From: Myotis daubentonii
Lineage: Eukaryota; Chordata; Mammalia; Chiroptera; Vespertilionidae
Assembly: GCF_963259705.1 (NCBI RefSeq)
Contig: NC_081844.1
Span: 44,571,930-44,635,929 of the forward strand
Direction: 5' to 3'
DNA: 64,000 bases
In this document: positions 45,701-58,310 of the stretch, in pieces
Position numbering within the stretch: the stretch's first letter is position 1
How the letters are laid out: each line of letters opens with the position of its first letter
The notes under the pieces: generated by a model
The model's input: only the letters and a program-made list of their open reading frames with translations
Databases searched by the model: none
Told to the model about the DNA's origin: nothing
Made by a program: the position numbers and the translations under genes

Positions 45701-46599
45701 TATGTGAGTTATTAGCTTTATTCCCTTGGAGTAGCTTTGTGAAAGAGTTCCAAAGTGATTCAGTCTAATTAGACTAAAATGTTTCAATTATTATTCTAGT
45801 GTGGTTTTTTTATTGTGCTTCATTTTGAAAATAATCATTAAGGGGAAATAAAAAAGAAGTTTTGATCATTTTGTGCCTCCTCCCTTAATTAAAATCTGTG
45901 TTTACTTTCTTATCTTTATGATTTATTTTTATCATCTATTGCATATGATTTACTTGTAAAGTTGAGATATTATAATTATAACTGTGTTACTAGTAACTAA
46001 TAAATATCTCTAGACCACTCTCTATAAGGTGTAAAAACTATAGTTATATTTTAAGTAAAGATGGTATTTTTGACATTCTTATCTAATTATGTATTTTTCT
46101 TATTCTTCTGAATTCTTTGGTAATTTAGCTTCTTTACCCACTTCCCCCCTTTAACCTTTTCTTCTGATTTCTCTTATGAGCATTAATTAGTTGGAAAAAG
46201 TCACAGGCTCTATTTTCTAACTTATTACATCTTCCTTGATCACTCCTTATTTCCTTCTCTATTTTTTGCTCAGTTAATTTAACAGGAGCCAGGTAAACAA
46301 TGTCAAATGAGCAAACCATATTTGCAATGAGCTCATGTCATACATTCTAAAATCATTACAAAGTAATTAATGCTATGCTTATAGCATCCATTGGATGCTT
46401 GTCATATTTTATGAAAATTAATTTCTTTGTCACCAGTTATGATAGAATATAAAAAATCCAAAGGTTTAAATAGCATCATTTAAGCTTGTCACTCTCCTCC
46501 ATTCCCATACCTTATTTCATAACTTTAAATTCAAAAAAAAAAAGGAGAGAGGACTTCTCTCTCTTGATCATACCATCCATGTTCCTATTTGAGTGTCCT
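42762..46599. other. Intronic sequence with an orphan ORF
   Basis: About 3.8 kb in which I recognise no repeat family. Two features stand out: a 195-codon frame at 43900-44487, and a moderately GC-rich stretch at 44820-45350 with an 87-codon minus frame. Neither shows a known domain. Confidence 0.4.
43900..44487 (+). other. Unexplained 195-codon open frame
   Basis: I do not recognise this protein. A stop lies 9 nt upstream of the ATG. The predicted product has a hydrophobic N-terminal stretch (roughly residues 13-45), a basic middle, and a C-terminal hydrophobic patch near residues 175-190. No Kozak-like context, no nearby promoter, and base composition like the surrounding intron. Best guess: a chance frame or decayed retroelement. 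A small unannotated gene or pseudogene cannot be excluded. Confidence 0.2.
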
Positions 46600-47300
46600 T
46601 CATAAACATTTGCTAAAAGAATGCATTTCTCAGTTCTGGGAATACAGCAGTAAACAAAGAGAAGAATCCCAGTCTTCATGGACTTTACCTTCTAATAGAA
46701 GGAAAAAGAAAATAATCAAATTAAATAAATCTTCCCTTAAATAAAATCTTCTCATTTTGGACATAATCACCTTATTTCAATTGCAAGCTTTCTCCACACC
46801 CAACCGCAACCCTCTCCTCCTCCTCAATTATTCTGCATGACACTCTATACTTTCTATATATTGTCTTTTGTAATTAAGGGAGTAAGAACAAAAAATCACT
46901 ATAGTTACTTTTTTAAACAAAACCATTGTGGGGCCAGATAAGAATTGAGGCCTTGAGACTTGTTAGGAAGCTACTGCAATGATCCAGAGGAGAAATGATG
47001 ATGGTTTAGTTCAGCTCAGTGCTGGGGGAGGTTATGGTAAGTGGATGAATTTGTAATTTTGAAGAAAGATCCCATCACTTTTGCTTTAGGTTTTGAGAAA
47101 TAGAGCAGAGTCAATGATATCTCCAAGGTGTTTGTTTGAGTGACTAGAATTATGGATTTGAATTTAAGTGGGTTGGGGAAGACTTAAGGAGACACACATT
47201 GATGGTGAGGAAAGGAGGGGTTCAGGTTGAGCCATGCATTTATGTATGATTTTGTCCTTCAATAAGGAACAAAGGTAAGTGTTCTAAGAGAATAGTGTCT
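46600..47300 (-). mobile_element. L2 LINE, antisense, in two blocks
   Basis: The block 46600-46730 (gggaatacagcagtaaacaa, cagtcttcatggactttacc) and the block 46930-47300 (aagctactgcaatgatccag, caatgatatctccaaggtg) follow antisense L2 order. It may extend to about 47700 in weaker form. Confidence 0.7.
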
Positions 47301-48369
47301 ACTTCAGGGCCCACTTACATTTAGTAATCTGTGAGTTTAAAGTGAGACCAAATATTGAGATTGTGTGCTTTCCTTCAAACATGTACATCTGCATAGTGGT
47401 AAGGGCAGAGATGGGGTTTGCTAACTGTGCATGATGAAGTGAGAGAGGGGAATAATTTTAGTAATAGTTAATGGACTCTAAGCTTGTTAAATAGAAAAGA
47501 GAGGACATAATCAGGGTAAGGAAGGCTGAGAAAATTGCTGGAATTGGGATAGAAGAGGGAAGGAGTTTGGATTAGAGATGATGGAGTCCCTAGAGAGTTA
47601 TGGGTAATAACACAAACTGATGTGTAACCATAGAAATGAATGTCTGGAATTGGGTAGAGGAAAAGGTCATTGTCATCAAGGGTATTGAAAATATCTATGT
47701 GGCTACTAAAATCACTAAGAATTGCTGGAATGAGTGTCACTGTACAAGGAGCAAAAGCCACTGAGAAATAATTAGGGCACAGGGTCCATAAATGACTGTG
47801 AAGAGGAAAGATGGAAAAGTCTGAAGATGCAAGATTCCAATGTGGGTGTTTTTAAGGGGAAGTGACAAAGAGTGAGGAGCAAGGGAAATATCTATCTTGT
47901 TCATGCTATGAGTCACATAAAACAATAAGAAAGCTGGAGAAGGCTAAAGAAACAAGCAAGTTAGTTTAGAGCAAGAAGATGACGGAAGTGAACAAACTAT
48001 TATAAATTGTATATTTGCAAAATAAAACTGTTCAGTACTAATTTCATATTGGCATGCTTTCAGAAATATTGGGAACTATGTTTCTTAGCTACTGAAATGT
48101 GCTGAAATACATAAAGATCTGTTTATAATGTGGTAGTTAAGCCTTTTGAATCCCTACTGGAATAGGAATAGTGTAGCAGGCAGGCCAAGGAAATAAATGA
48201 GACAATTTGAATAAAATAAATGTAAGGATTATGACAGTCCAATATTTTAAAAAATAATTCATATTCTTTTCCAGATAGGGAAGCATGTGTACATGCATTT
48301 TTCTGTTCCAAACCTCAAATGTTAACAAAGGATTTGCATGTCAATATTTAAACACAGTTGAAACAAATG
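47301..48369. other. Intronic sequence; possible L2 continuation
   Basis: The purine-rich plus strand to 47900 resembles the preceding antisense L2 in texture but I could not align it. Nothing else named. Confidence 0.35.
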
Positions 48370-48503
48370 TTCTGAAATGGGATTACAGCGATGGTTTTCT
48401 AATCCTACAAATTTCCTAAAAATCACTGAATGGGGCAGTTAAATGAATGAATTTTAAGGTATGTATATTATACTTCAATAAAACAGTTTTATTTTAAAAA
48501 AAA
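48370..48503 (+). mobile_element. LINE-1 (L1M) 3' tail fragment
   Basis: ttacagcgatggttttctaa, aaaaatcactgaatgg and attatacttcaataaaacag, then a run of A, match the sense 3' end of old L1s. Confidence 0.65.
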
Positions 48504-48649
48504 AAGTAAACCAGAGAACATTTTAAAATAACATGTAAGCAACAAAAATAGGGCCCCAAATCAAATATAGTGCTGCTGAGTATTAGCTGGTAAGGCTGTT
48601 ATGGTGTTTTTTTGTTTTGTTTTGTGTGTGTGTGTTTTGTTTTTTTGTG

Positions 48650-48990
48650 GGGGGTTTTTTGGTCAGTAATCTTGTAATTGGCATAGTAAGACATTATATA
48701 CTTTGATCCAATAATCACATTTCTGAGAATGTTTTCTAAGGAAAATAAGTCAAAGGAGGCAAAGCAACATGCAGAACTTTGCTTACAACAGCAGTTTTCC
48801 CCTGATGGTAGAATTACAAATGAATAAGGATGAATATTCAGTAAGTTATGCAATATTTGTACTGTAGAGTTTTGTGCAACATAATCACTTTGAGACTTTA
48901 GAAAATGGATGCAGTAGTGGGAAAGGTGGGAAAGTGAGTATATTTGACTATGAAAATATATTCATGGAATACAAATTGAATTTTAAAAAG
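48650..48990 (+). mobile_element. Old LINE-1/HAL1 fragment
   Basis: actttgatccaataatcaca, gagaatgttttctaaggaaa and cttacaacagcagtttt follow a sense L1-type segment. Preceded by a T/G-rich low-complexity run at 48603-48660. Confidence 0.5.
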
Positions 48991-49105
48991 AAACTCAAAA
49001 TTATTGGGGTCAGGCTGTTGATTTCCTCATTTATATAATTGAGATATAATTTTTATTTTAAAATGCAAGTAATAGGTAATGAAAATATTTGTTTTATATA
49101 ACTAA

Positions 49106-49571
49106 CTAGTGGCCTGGTGCACAAAATTCGTGCACTGGGGGGGGGGGAGGTGTCCCTCAGCCCAGCCTGCACCCTCTCCAATCTGGGACACCTAGGGGGA
49201 TGTCCAACTGCCTGTTTAGTCCCGATCCAACAGTCCCTCTCACAATCTGGGACTGCTGGCTCCTAACCACTCCCCTGCCTGCCTGCCTGCTTGCCCCTAA
49301 TCCACTTCTGCCTGCCAGCCTGATCACCCCCTAACCGCTTCCCTGACGGCCTGATTGACACCTAACTGATCCCCTGCTGGCCCCATCACCCCCTACTGCC
49401 CTCCCCTGCCAGCCCCATCGCCCCCAACTGCCTTCTCCTGCAGGCCTAGTTGCCCCAAACTCCCCCCACTTCCCGCAGGCCTGGTTGCCCCCAACTGCCC
49501 TCCCCTGCCAGCTATCTTCTGACAACGTGGGGCGGCCATCTTGTGACCAAGTAAGCTTCACTATTAGTGGA
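49106..49571 (-). mobile_element. Helitron (subfamily of the 40984 copy)
   Basis: The 3' end on the minus strand is gtgcacgaattttgtgcacc, aggccaCTAG, T. The 5' end is near TCCACTAATAGTGAAG. The interior repeats ctcccctgccagc-type units shared with 40984-41665. The 5' flanking base is T rather than A, so that edge is less certain. Confidence 0.85.
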
Positions 49572-50148
49572 ACAAATTAACAACATGGCCAAATAACATG
49601 ATGTATAAGAGGAATGCAACATCATTTCTGCTCAAGTTCCATAAGCTGAATTTAATCATGAAGAAATATCAGGTAAACCCAAACTGAGAAATATTCTACA
49701 ACGTACTTGGTCTATAATGCTCCAAGGTGTGAAGGTTATGAGAGCCCAGAAAGATTCAACTGTTCCAGATTGGAGAGATATTTTTAAAAATGTCAACTAA
49801 ATAAAACCAAATAGGATTCTGGATTACATTCATTTGCTAAAGGGATATTTTGGGAGCAATTATCAAAACTTGAATGAGTTAGATGGAAGTAATGTATCAA
49901 CATTAATTTTATAATTCAGATGGTTGCATTGTTGTTGCATAGACGGCTTGTCTTTGTAGCCAATACACACTAAGGTATTAGGGGGATGATTGGGGATCAT
50001 GTTAATAACTGATATTCACATCTTTGTCCAACTCTCCATTCGATTTAGAAAAAGGAATCTACTCTCTTATGAAGAATACTTTCTAGAGTAGAGTGTTGAA
50101 TTAAACTGGCTTGGGACAGCAGCAATATCATAGTTATTTATACTAATA
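49572..50148. other. Intronic sequence, nothing recognised
   Basis: AT-rich spacer between two Helitron loci. Confidence 0.4.
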
Positions 50149-50607
50149 CTAGAGGCCCGGTGCACAAAAATTTGTGCACTCAGGGGGGTCCCTCAGCCCG
50201 GCCTATGCCCTCTTGCAGTCTGGGACCCCTCAGAGGATGTCCACCTGCTGGCTTAGGCCCACTCCCTGGGGGATCGGGCCCAAGCTGGCAGTCAGAAATC
50301 CCTCTGGCAGCCTGGGAGCCCTCAGGGATGTCCACTTGCCAGCTGGGAGCAGGCCTAAGCTGCAGTTGGACATCCTTAGCGTTGCTGAGGAGGTGGGAGA
50401 GGCTCCCACCACCACCACTGTACTGGCAGCCATCAGCCTGGCTTGTAACCAAGCAGAGCTCCCCCAGTGGGAGCACACTGACCACCAGGAGGCAGCTCCT
50501 GCATTGAGTGCCTGCCCCCTAGTGTCAGTGTTTGTCATAGTGACCAGTCATTCCCAGTCGTTCTGCTGTTAGGGTCAAGTTGCATATTACCCTTTTATTA
50601 TATAGGA
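50149..50607 (-). mobile_element. Composite Helitron, part B (second locus)
   Basis: The minus-strand 3' end is gtgcacaaatttttgtgcac, cgggcctCTAG, T. The 5' start is TCCTATATAATAAAAGGG at 50607, joined directly to part A. Homologous over its length to 25515-25947. Confidence 0.92.
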
Positions 50608-51387
50608 TAGAGGCCTGGTGCACCGGTGGGGGATGGCTGGTTTGCCCTGAAGGGTGTCCCGGATCAGGGTGGGGGTCCCGCTGGGGTGTCTGGCCAGCCT
50701 GGGTGAGGGGCTGATGGCTGTTTGCAGCCTGGTCAAGCCCCCCCTCCCCAATTGGGAACCCTCACCCTATGGACATTTGGCCAGCCTGGGTGAGGGGCTG
50801 ATGGCTGTTTTCAGGCTGGCCACACCCCCTTTAGTGTGGGGTGTCCCCACTGGGGTGCCTGGCCAGTATGGGTGAGGGGCTGAGGGCTGTTTTCAGGCTG
50901 GCCAACCCCCCCCCCCCGCCCCCCCAGTGACAGAAGCTCCCAGCCTCTCCTTTTATTCTTTTTCTTTTTTTTTTATTCTGGGATTTATTTACCTTCTATA
51001 ATTGAAACTTTGTAGCCTTGAGTGGTGCTCAGAGCCGGCCAGGGTGGGCGGGAAGCTTGGCTTCCTCCATTGCCATTGGCAACCCAAGCCTCCTGCTCGC
51101 TCCAGCTCCGTGGCCATGGCCGGCTGAAAGCAGGTATCTGGGGTTTATTTATCTTCTATAATTGAAACTTTGTTGCCTTATGCTCAGAGCTGGCTGTGGC
51201 AGGCAGGAAGCTTGGCTTCCTCCATCACTGGGGCAACCAAGCCTCCTGCTTGCTTCAGCTCTGTGACTGCCGGCCACCATCTTGGTTGGGTTAATTTACA
51301 TTTAGTCACTCTGATTGGCTTGTGGGCGTGGCTTAAGGTGTAGCAAAGGTACAGTCAATTTGCATGTTTGTCTTTTATTAGTGTAGA
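50608..51387 (-). mobile_element. Composite Helitron, part A (second locus), with duplications
   Basis: Starts TCTACACTAATAAAAG after an A (minus strand, 51387) and ends ...caccaggcctcta against part B. It contains three ggccagcctgggtgagggg units (50692, 50779, 50861) and a 140-160-bp tandem duplication (50978-51120 and 51138-51272). This explains its 780 bp against 572 bp at 24943-25514. Confidence 0.9.
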
Positions 51388-52641
51388 TTGAATAATGCCA
51401 TACATATTTAGTGTTAAAATATACAATAAAATATGAAACTTTCATACCTTTTATTTTATGTTATTTTTATCTTAAATACAAACAACATAAATTTAATTAG
51501 TAAAATATTTTCAAAGTATGAGAAAAAGGGCACTACTAGCATTTTAGTGTTCAGACTATCTTTTCTTGTTAATCTTCAGATTAACAGCTTAACCTTTATT
51601 TTAAAATGCTAATTTGGAAATAAGGAAGTATATTTTATATGCAGAATATAACCCACATTTGATAATTGTCAAAACAAGACACAAGAAATTAGAATATTCA
51701 TTAATACTCTGAAATATATCAAAATATTTAACATAAGAAAAAAGGAAACATGTGGTATACATTTGACTTAATTTGGTAAGTATTTTTTCCCTACTTCAGT
51801 CTATTTTCACCAAATTATCAAAAATTGATAGATAATTTGGAGTTGATTTTAGCCTAATATTTCTATTATGTCATGTGTCTTCTTTTTGTCAAATTTTAAT
51901 GCAGTCTTTCACTAAATAATAGCATTGAGATCCAATATATCCTGACCTTGAATTCTTATAAGTCTCTTTTAGCGTGTTCTATGCTTAGAGACTTACTTCT
52001 TAAAATATGTCTATATAACCAATGGATATAACTGACTATAAATCAACTCCTTATTTCAGATATTAATGCCATGCCCTTGAATGGCAAACTTTAAAGAAAA
52101 TCAAGTAGCATTTTGAGAAAGTATTGTTAAAATAACACAAATACACAAACTATTTAAATTGAATGCAATCAATGTTTTCTTTTTTTCATATGAAAAAAAG
52201 AGAGAATATGTTCACATATTTTCTTCCAAACTAACTGATATAAACAGCTTCCACATGTCATAATTTTACATAATGAGGAATCTAAAATGGCTCAAAATTG
52301 CAACAAATAACTTTCATTAAGCCATGAATATTGAATAGCAATTATTGCTTAATAGGCTTTTTATAAGACACTATTTACAGTACAGCTGGTAAGTTGCTAT
52401 AAATTCTGCTTGAATGTATCATGCAAATATCAACACCTGTGATACTTTCAGAGTATTAAGTCAAATTCATTTGGGTATTCTTAGTCTAATCTTTTCTGTT
52501 CCATAGCTTTTGAGGATTCTTTTCTCCTTATTGACATTTTTTTTTAACATTATGCCTTAATAGAATAGTGTCCATTTATTGTGTAAAAAGTATATCATTT
52601 TCTGTGGATGTTGGGAGTTGTTTTGAGGTAAAAGGTTTTCC
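51388..52641. other. Intronic sequence, AT-rich
   Basis: No repeat or gene named. A perfect 10-bp inverted repeat lies at 51810-51840. Confidence 0.4.
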
Positions 52642-52652
52642 AATATTTCTAG

Positions 52653-52848
52653 TCTGGCCAGTGTGGTTCAGTAGTTGAGTATCAACCTATGAACCAGGCG
52701 ATCACAATTCAATTCCCAGTCAGGGCACATGTCCGGGTTGTGGGCTCCATCCCCAATATGGGACTGCCAGGCAGCCTATCAGTGATTCTCTCTCATCATT
52801 GACATTTCCATCTCTTTCTCCCTCTCCCTTCCTCTTTGAGATCAATAA
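52653..52848 (+). mobile_element. Ves SINE, full length
   Basis: Head tctggccagtgtggttcagt, B-box region caattcaattcccagtcagg, tctctctcatcattgaca body and a short A-tail. Flanked by the exact 11-bp duplication aatatttctag (52642-52652 and 52849-52859). Confidence 0.95.
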
Positions 52849-52859
52849 AATATTTCTAG

Positions 52860-53039
52860 AGGTCATATCCTCTTTGCCAATTCATTAAAAATATTTCAAA
52901 AAATAGAAACACAAAATGATCTAAACTCAAACTATGGATTTACTAACTACCTTTTTATGTGTGATTATGTTTTTAGATAGCTAAAGGAAATAACATTTAG
53001 ATATAAAACATCTTTAAAATGTCAAATGATATGTTTGCT
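52860..53039. other. Intronic sequence, nothing recognised
   Basis: Short AT-rich spacer. Confidence 0.4.
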
Positions 53040-53590
53040 CTTCGATTCTGTGTAACAAATTATTTGTGGATAAAACCACAAACTCTTTCTGATTTAAGAT
53101 GGTCTCTCATGAGGTTGCATACAAGCTGTTCCCTGAGTTGAAATCACTTCAAGATTTGCCTGGGGCTGAAAAGTTCCACTTCCAGTGTCACCCATATTTT
53201 TCTTTGTGGCTTCATCAGCTCATTTGCTGGTAGACTAAAGACCTCAGCTCTTATCATGCTGTGGGAGCCTCACCTTAGGACTGACCACTCACAACGTGAT
53301 ATGAGCATGTGCGGTATGAGAGAGAGCAAGAGAAAGTGAGCACCCAGCACAGAGGGCAACCGCACTCTTGTAACCTGATCTTAAAAGTGACATCTCTTCA
53401 CTTTTATCACAATCTGTGTATTAGAAGCAAGTCAATGAGCTTAGCCCACACTGAAGGGATGACACTATACAAGGCTGTGAACCAGGATGCAGGGATTGTT
53501 GAAGACCATCTTAGAGGCTGCCCACCCACAGATATTAAAATATTTAAGAGATGGTTGCATGTTACAGTTTTCCCCCCTTTGTGGTAGTAG
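53040..53590 (-). mobile_element. MLT1-like (ERVL-MaLR) LTR fossil
   Basis: ttctgtgtaacaaattattt, ggtctctcatgaggttgcat, tgtaacctgatcttaaaagt and atcttagaggctgcccac follow an antisense MaLR-type LTR. Old and non-coding; the 92-codon frame inside is incidental. Confidence 0.6.
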
Positions 53591-54689
53591 TTTATCTTTC
53601 TGATTATGGGAAGAGCAATGCTGCACCTGAAGAAAATGAAAAAAGTTCCAACATATATGGACTGAAACACTTCACATGTTTCTACGTTTTGACCCAAAGT
53701 TAGTAATCGATATTTTTCTTAACTTTACTATTGCTAAAATCACAACACACAAAGGTCAGCATTTTCTGTTTCTCTTGTTCACAGATTCTGATTTTGTAAT
53801 TTATCCATGGAGAATGATGAGAGTGCTCTACATTCTCTGGAGGCATACATTGGTTGGCCTGGCTTCTCTCTATTGTTCATTCTAAATCCATTTGAACTGT
53901 GACCAAACATGTCTGCAGGACCAATATCTATTTGTATAGATGGCTCTGTTTTGAGCATGGTTTAGGGAGGCTGAAACCAGCACAGATGATCATGATGTTC
54001 TGAGAGAAAGGGGATATTGGAATCTGGGCACGTACTCAAAAGGTGCCACAGATTATTTTATCAATATGGTCAGACAGATAACTGAATCGCCAAAAGGTAT
54101 AAGTATACTTTCCCCAAAATCATTCCTAGATTGTTTAAACAATAGTAGAAACTATGTCATTAATCAGTCTGACTGCTTTACCAGGTAAGACACATGCAAT
54201 TGGCCATTGCATTGTCCTCATTTTCCCATTTATTAAATTAACCTTATTTTAAATATTTTCTTCAGTACTACAGAAAAGGTCATTTTTTTAAACTTCATTA
54301 AGTCAATTAGACTGGAATTTGGAAAAAAGTAAAATAAACTATGGAATTTTACCTTATGTGTTCCTGATTTATTGTAACTTCAATAATTGGTGCCTTTCTA
54401 GTATAATGGCTTTTGCAAGAGAAAATAAAGTAAATTATATTTACATAATTTTATTGAGAATATGTTTGTTGAAACATCCTATTTTCCTATTAAATGTAAA
54501 CATAAAATGGCTTATTATGTAGAATATAATGATCAAGACTATGGTTTTGAGCTATTTTAAATAGTATTGAGAGGGTCAGATAAAAGCAATTTAGAAGTTA
54601 ATCATCATTTATTGAGTTTCTAATATATAAACACAGCTAAATCTGTTAGTGGGAATTATATAACCTTAAAAATGTATTTATTACAAAGA
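53591..54689. other. Intronic sequence, nothing recognised
   Basis: AT-rich; short frames only. Confidence 0.4.
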
Positions 54690-55840
54690 AAGAAAAGTTG
54701 AAAATTAACATTCTAAGTACTCAACTCAAGAAGTTAGAAGAATTGAAAATTAAAATTAATAAAGTAGAAGAAAAAAAAGAGTAGAAGAAAGGAAATAATA
54801 TATATAAGGCAGGTCATTATTGAAATATAAATCAGATATATAATAGAGAATATCAACTAACCTAAAACTAGTTCTTTTGGGGAAAACTAATAAGAAAGAC
54901 TATCCCTAGCAAGAATGATCAAGACAAAAAAGAGAAGACACTTCTCCCATATCAAACATGAAGAAAAGGAACATCACTGGAGAATCTATAGACATTAAAA
55001 AGATCATAAGAGCTTATTAACTATATTAATGAATATTGCACTTGATCAAATGTAAAAATTTCTACAAAAAGTCAATTTATCTAAAGTGATTCAGAACAAA
55101 ATAGAAAATCTGAAATAGCAATTAGAGAAACATATTTTAAAAACTTTATCTCTAGGTTGAGATGTTTTCTTCATGAATTATTTTAGATATTTAAAGAAGG
55201 AAACAAATATTGTACAAACACTTCTGGATGATAAAATTGCATTTTGTGCAAATTAATTGCAGAATCAAAAGCTGACAAGAACTTAAAAAAATTGCAGGCT
55301 AATATTGCTCATGAATATGCATGCAACATTCTTAACAAAAAATAGCATATTCAATCCTACATAAAAGAGTCATACATAATAGAATCAGAGGCATGGAACA
55401 GACTGACAAATCTCAGAGGGAAGGGAGGAGCGGGGGGTTAGAAAGAGATTAACCAAAGATCATACATGCATATATGAATGACCTATGGACATAGACAATC
55501 GGCTGGTGAAGGCCTGGGGTGGGGTGGGAGCAGGGTGGAGAAGGGCGATGGGGGAAATAAGGGGACATCTGTAAAACTCTCAACAATGAAGACTTTTTTT
55601 TTAAAAAAAAAAGGATGAAATAAAAAGAGTCATACATCACAACTCAGTGTTTATTCTAGAAAAGCAAGCAAGATCAACTAATTAATGTAATTAAGAAAAT
55701 AAAAGAGTTAAACCTTATAATCCTCTCATAGAGATGGAGAAAAGTATTTGTTAAAATTCAATATCCATTCATGAGAAAAACTCTTACTAAACTGGGAATG
55801 AAAGGAAACCCCCTTAATCTAAATTTTTCAATCTCAGTCT
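54690..55840 (+). mobile_element. Old LINE-1 ORF2 region, split by a younger L1
   Basis: agaagttagaagaattgaaa, gcaagaatgatcaagacaa, tctatagacattaaaaagat, ggctaatattgctcatgaat and caatatccattcatgagaa are in sense L1 ORF2 order. Many stops. Interrupted at 55378-55622. Confidence 0.8.
55378..55622 (+). mobile_element. Young LINE-1, 5'-truncated, nested
   Basis: About 245 bp of bat L1 3' UTR including a G-rich run (ggggtggggtgggagcaggg) and a T/A-rich tail, flanked by the exact 15-bp duplication aaaagagtcatacat (55363-55377 and 55623-55637). Same family as the antisense copy at 665-1291. Confidence 0.92.
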
Positions 55841-55959
55841 TCTTGTATGAATTCAATTAAATCTTGTCTCATCCTTTTAGTAACTAATGATTTATTTTAT
55901 TTTATTATTTACCACCTCTAACCTGTCAAAAAATCCTTTAGGTCTACCTTCAAAATATA

Positions 55960-56260
55960 TTAGAATGCAACTGCTTCTCCACATCCCCATTGCTGGAACT
56001 TTTGTTCAGGCTGCCATCATGTCATGCCTTCGTTAATGGAATTGCTTCCTTAACTACCTGGTTTCCTGTTATACCCTTGTCTTATTTCAATCTGTTCTCT
56101 AGGCAGCTGAAAGATGACCCCTTATAACTGCTTACATTAATTCTTATGTTCAAACTTGCTAATGGACCTTCTTATCACCCAGAATAAAAGTGAAAATCTT
56201 TTCAGAAGTTGGTATAACCTTATCAAGTTCAGATTCTTGGATTTTACTCCACTTGCAAGT
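55960..56260 (+). mobile_element. L2 LINE fossil
   Basis: caggctgccatcatgtcatg, cagctgaaagatgacccctt and cacccagaataaaagtgaaa follow sense L2 ORF2. Diverged. Confidence 0.65.
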
Positions 56261-56331
56261 TATAGGTTAGCCTTCTATTGTTTCATAGATGCTGGAAGAA
56301 GACTTGGGAATCCTGGGTTAGGGACGTAGGA

Positions 56332-56554
56332 TTTTTTTTTTAAAATATATTTTATTGATTTTTTACAGAGAGGAAGGGAGAGAGATAGAGAGTTAGAAAC
56401 ATCGATGAGAGAGAAACATCGATCAGCTGCCTCCTGCACATCTCCTACTGGGGATATGCCCGCAACCCAGGTACATGCCCTTGACCGGAATCGAACCTGG
56501 GACCTTTCAGTCCGCAGGCCGACGCTCTATCCACTGAGCCAAACCGGTTTCGGC
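56332..56554 (-). mobile_element. Ves SINE, young variant
   Basis: Nearly the same sequence as the copy at 20632-20846, with the same head: on the minus strand ggtttggctcagtggataga and an intact B box. CpGs are largely retained. At best a 7-bp direct repeat (ggatttt) flanks it. Confidence 0.93.
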
Positions 56555-58105
56555 GGGGATTTTATTACTCACAGTAAAAACGGTAGCCAGAGCTTCATAT
56601 TTGTGTTGGATTCTCCATGTCCCTAAGTTTCATGATCCTGTTATGGATACCAGCTCATGAAGTGGGCTATAATACAGGAGAAGAACATTGAGCTTGTGCT
56701 CTCATCACTTTTAGCAAGATGAAGAAAACCTGCTCTTTGTCCAGGGGGAGACATTACCTCATAACTCAAGGTTACTTGCTGAAAATTATATCTTAAGAAA
56801 TAGATAGCAGTCAGGGTCTATTTTTGGCATATCAGCATGAACATGTGATCAGTACCCATGGTGGATTGCATCTTCCAAGAAGCCTACAAGTCCGGACTCC
56901 TGTTAGAACCCTGTTTTTCTTATGCTCTTGGTATTCCTTGCTTACAGAGCTTTAGATTGCCCTATTTGCTTTTCCTCAAATAGGTCAAGCTCCCTTCCCA
57001 TCACCACTTTTTTTAAAAAAAAAACTCAGGGTGACTTTACTTGAAGTTTCCTTTACTTGGAATTTTCATAACTGACTCCTTCACCTCTTTCAATTTTTAT
57101 TTTCTCAAATATTAACATTTTAGCTCTTAGCATCCCATTTAAAATCGCAACACAATCACCTTCCCTTCTTTATTTTTCTTCAGAGTTCTCATTACCATTT
57201 AAACTGCCTTTGGGAGGGCACTAAAGTGAGGCAGTAAGCATTTTGCCTTGGATTTGGAAATTCAAATTATAGAAAGTTATTCTATAGAAATAATCAGAAT
57301 AGACCTCATACATGCACAACAAATAGTATTCATCACAATATTGTTTTATGTAGCAATAAATTATTATAACAAATACATGTAGGCAAAGAATATTTTTAAT
57401 ACAAATACATCAGACAGCTGACATGAAGTATCTTTGGGTGCTGATATTATGTGTGATTTTTATTTTACTTAAGTGGTTCCCTAACTTCAGAGTATTCCAT
57501 ACTGTTTTCTGTTTATTTCCTTTTCTTCCAAGTTTTCCTTCACATTAATTTTATATTGTTCACATTTTCCCTCTATTTTTTATTCACTACTAAGAATTAT
57601 GAAGAGTTTGAAGTTTCATCCTCATTGTAAGCAGACAAATTAGCCTGTGTCAGTTTCAGAGAAAGTAAAAGACACCAGAACCCTGTGTCAGAGACAGAGA
57701 ACTTGGCAACCATAGGGAATCAGCATATCTGTTGATTCCTCTTGCTCTCAGTCCCATGGAGGCAACATGGGGTGGGCCAGGTAGATACCTGCCCACACTG
57801 TGTGTTGCATTATATGAGATAAATTTGAAGTTTAGGTAACACAAGATTTTTATAATGAGTAGTAAGCCTTCCTTAATTTCACCTATTATCTTTATTATTC
57901 TGCATAGTGAATAAATTTGGTTTCACTTCCATAGCAAGACAAATCTCTGTGTTCCATGTAAGTTTATAATACACCTTGAAAAGATTGTTTAGAACAATAG
58001 ACCATTGGTGCTATGTGTGTAACAAGTGCAGGAATGGGAGGAGTCCCACATGGAGAATTGGTCCCTGACATGCCTTACATTATTGGTAATAATAATATTG
58101 ATGTC
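56555..58105. other. Intronic sequence, unassigned
   Basis: The segments 56600-56950 and 57640-57800 are GC-richer and could be old repeats, but I cannot name them. No gene seen. Confidence 0.35.
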
Positions 58106-58310
58106 CTAGTCTGTTTGGCTCAGAGAATAGAGCCTGTGAACTGAAGGGTCCTGGGCTCAATTTAGGTCAAGGGCCCATACCTTCATTGAAAGCTCGATCC
58201 CTGGCACTGGTCAAGGCATGTACAGGAGGCAACCAATGGATGTGTCTCTCTCACATCAATGTCTCTCTCTCTGTCTCTCCCTGTCCCTTTACTCTTTCTA
58301 AAAGATCGAT
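58106..58310 (+). mobile_element. Ves SINE variant, diverged
   Basis: gtctgtttggctcagagaat (A-box region), ctgggctcaatttaggtcaa (B-box region), acaggaggcaaccaatggat and a tctctctctgtctctccctg tail region on the plus strand. Confidence 0.82.

Noticed and set aside
49128..49150. Long G run as a quadruplex regulatory element
   Set aside because: It is a slipped G tract at the Helitron 3' end, variable among copies (compare 34919-34940), so better explained by replication slippage.
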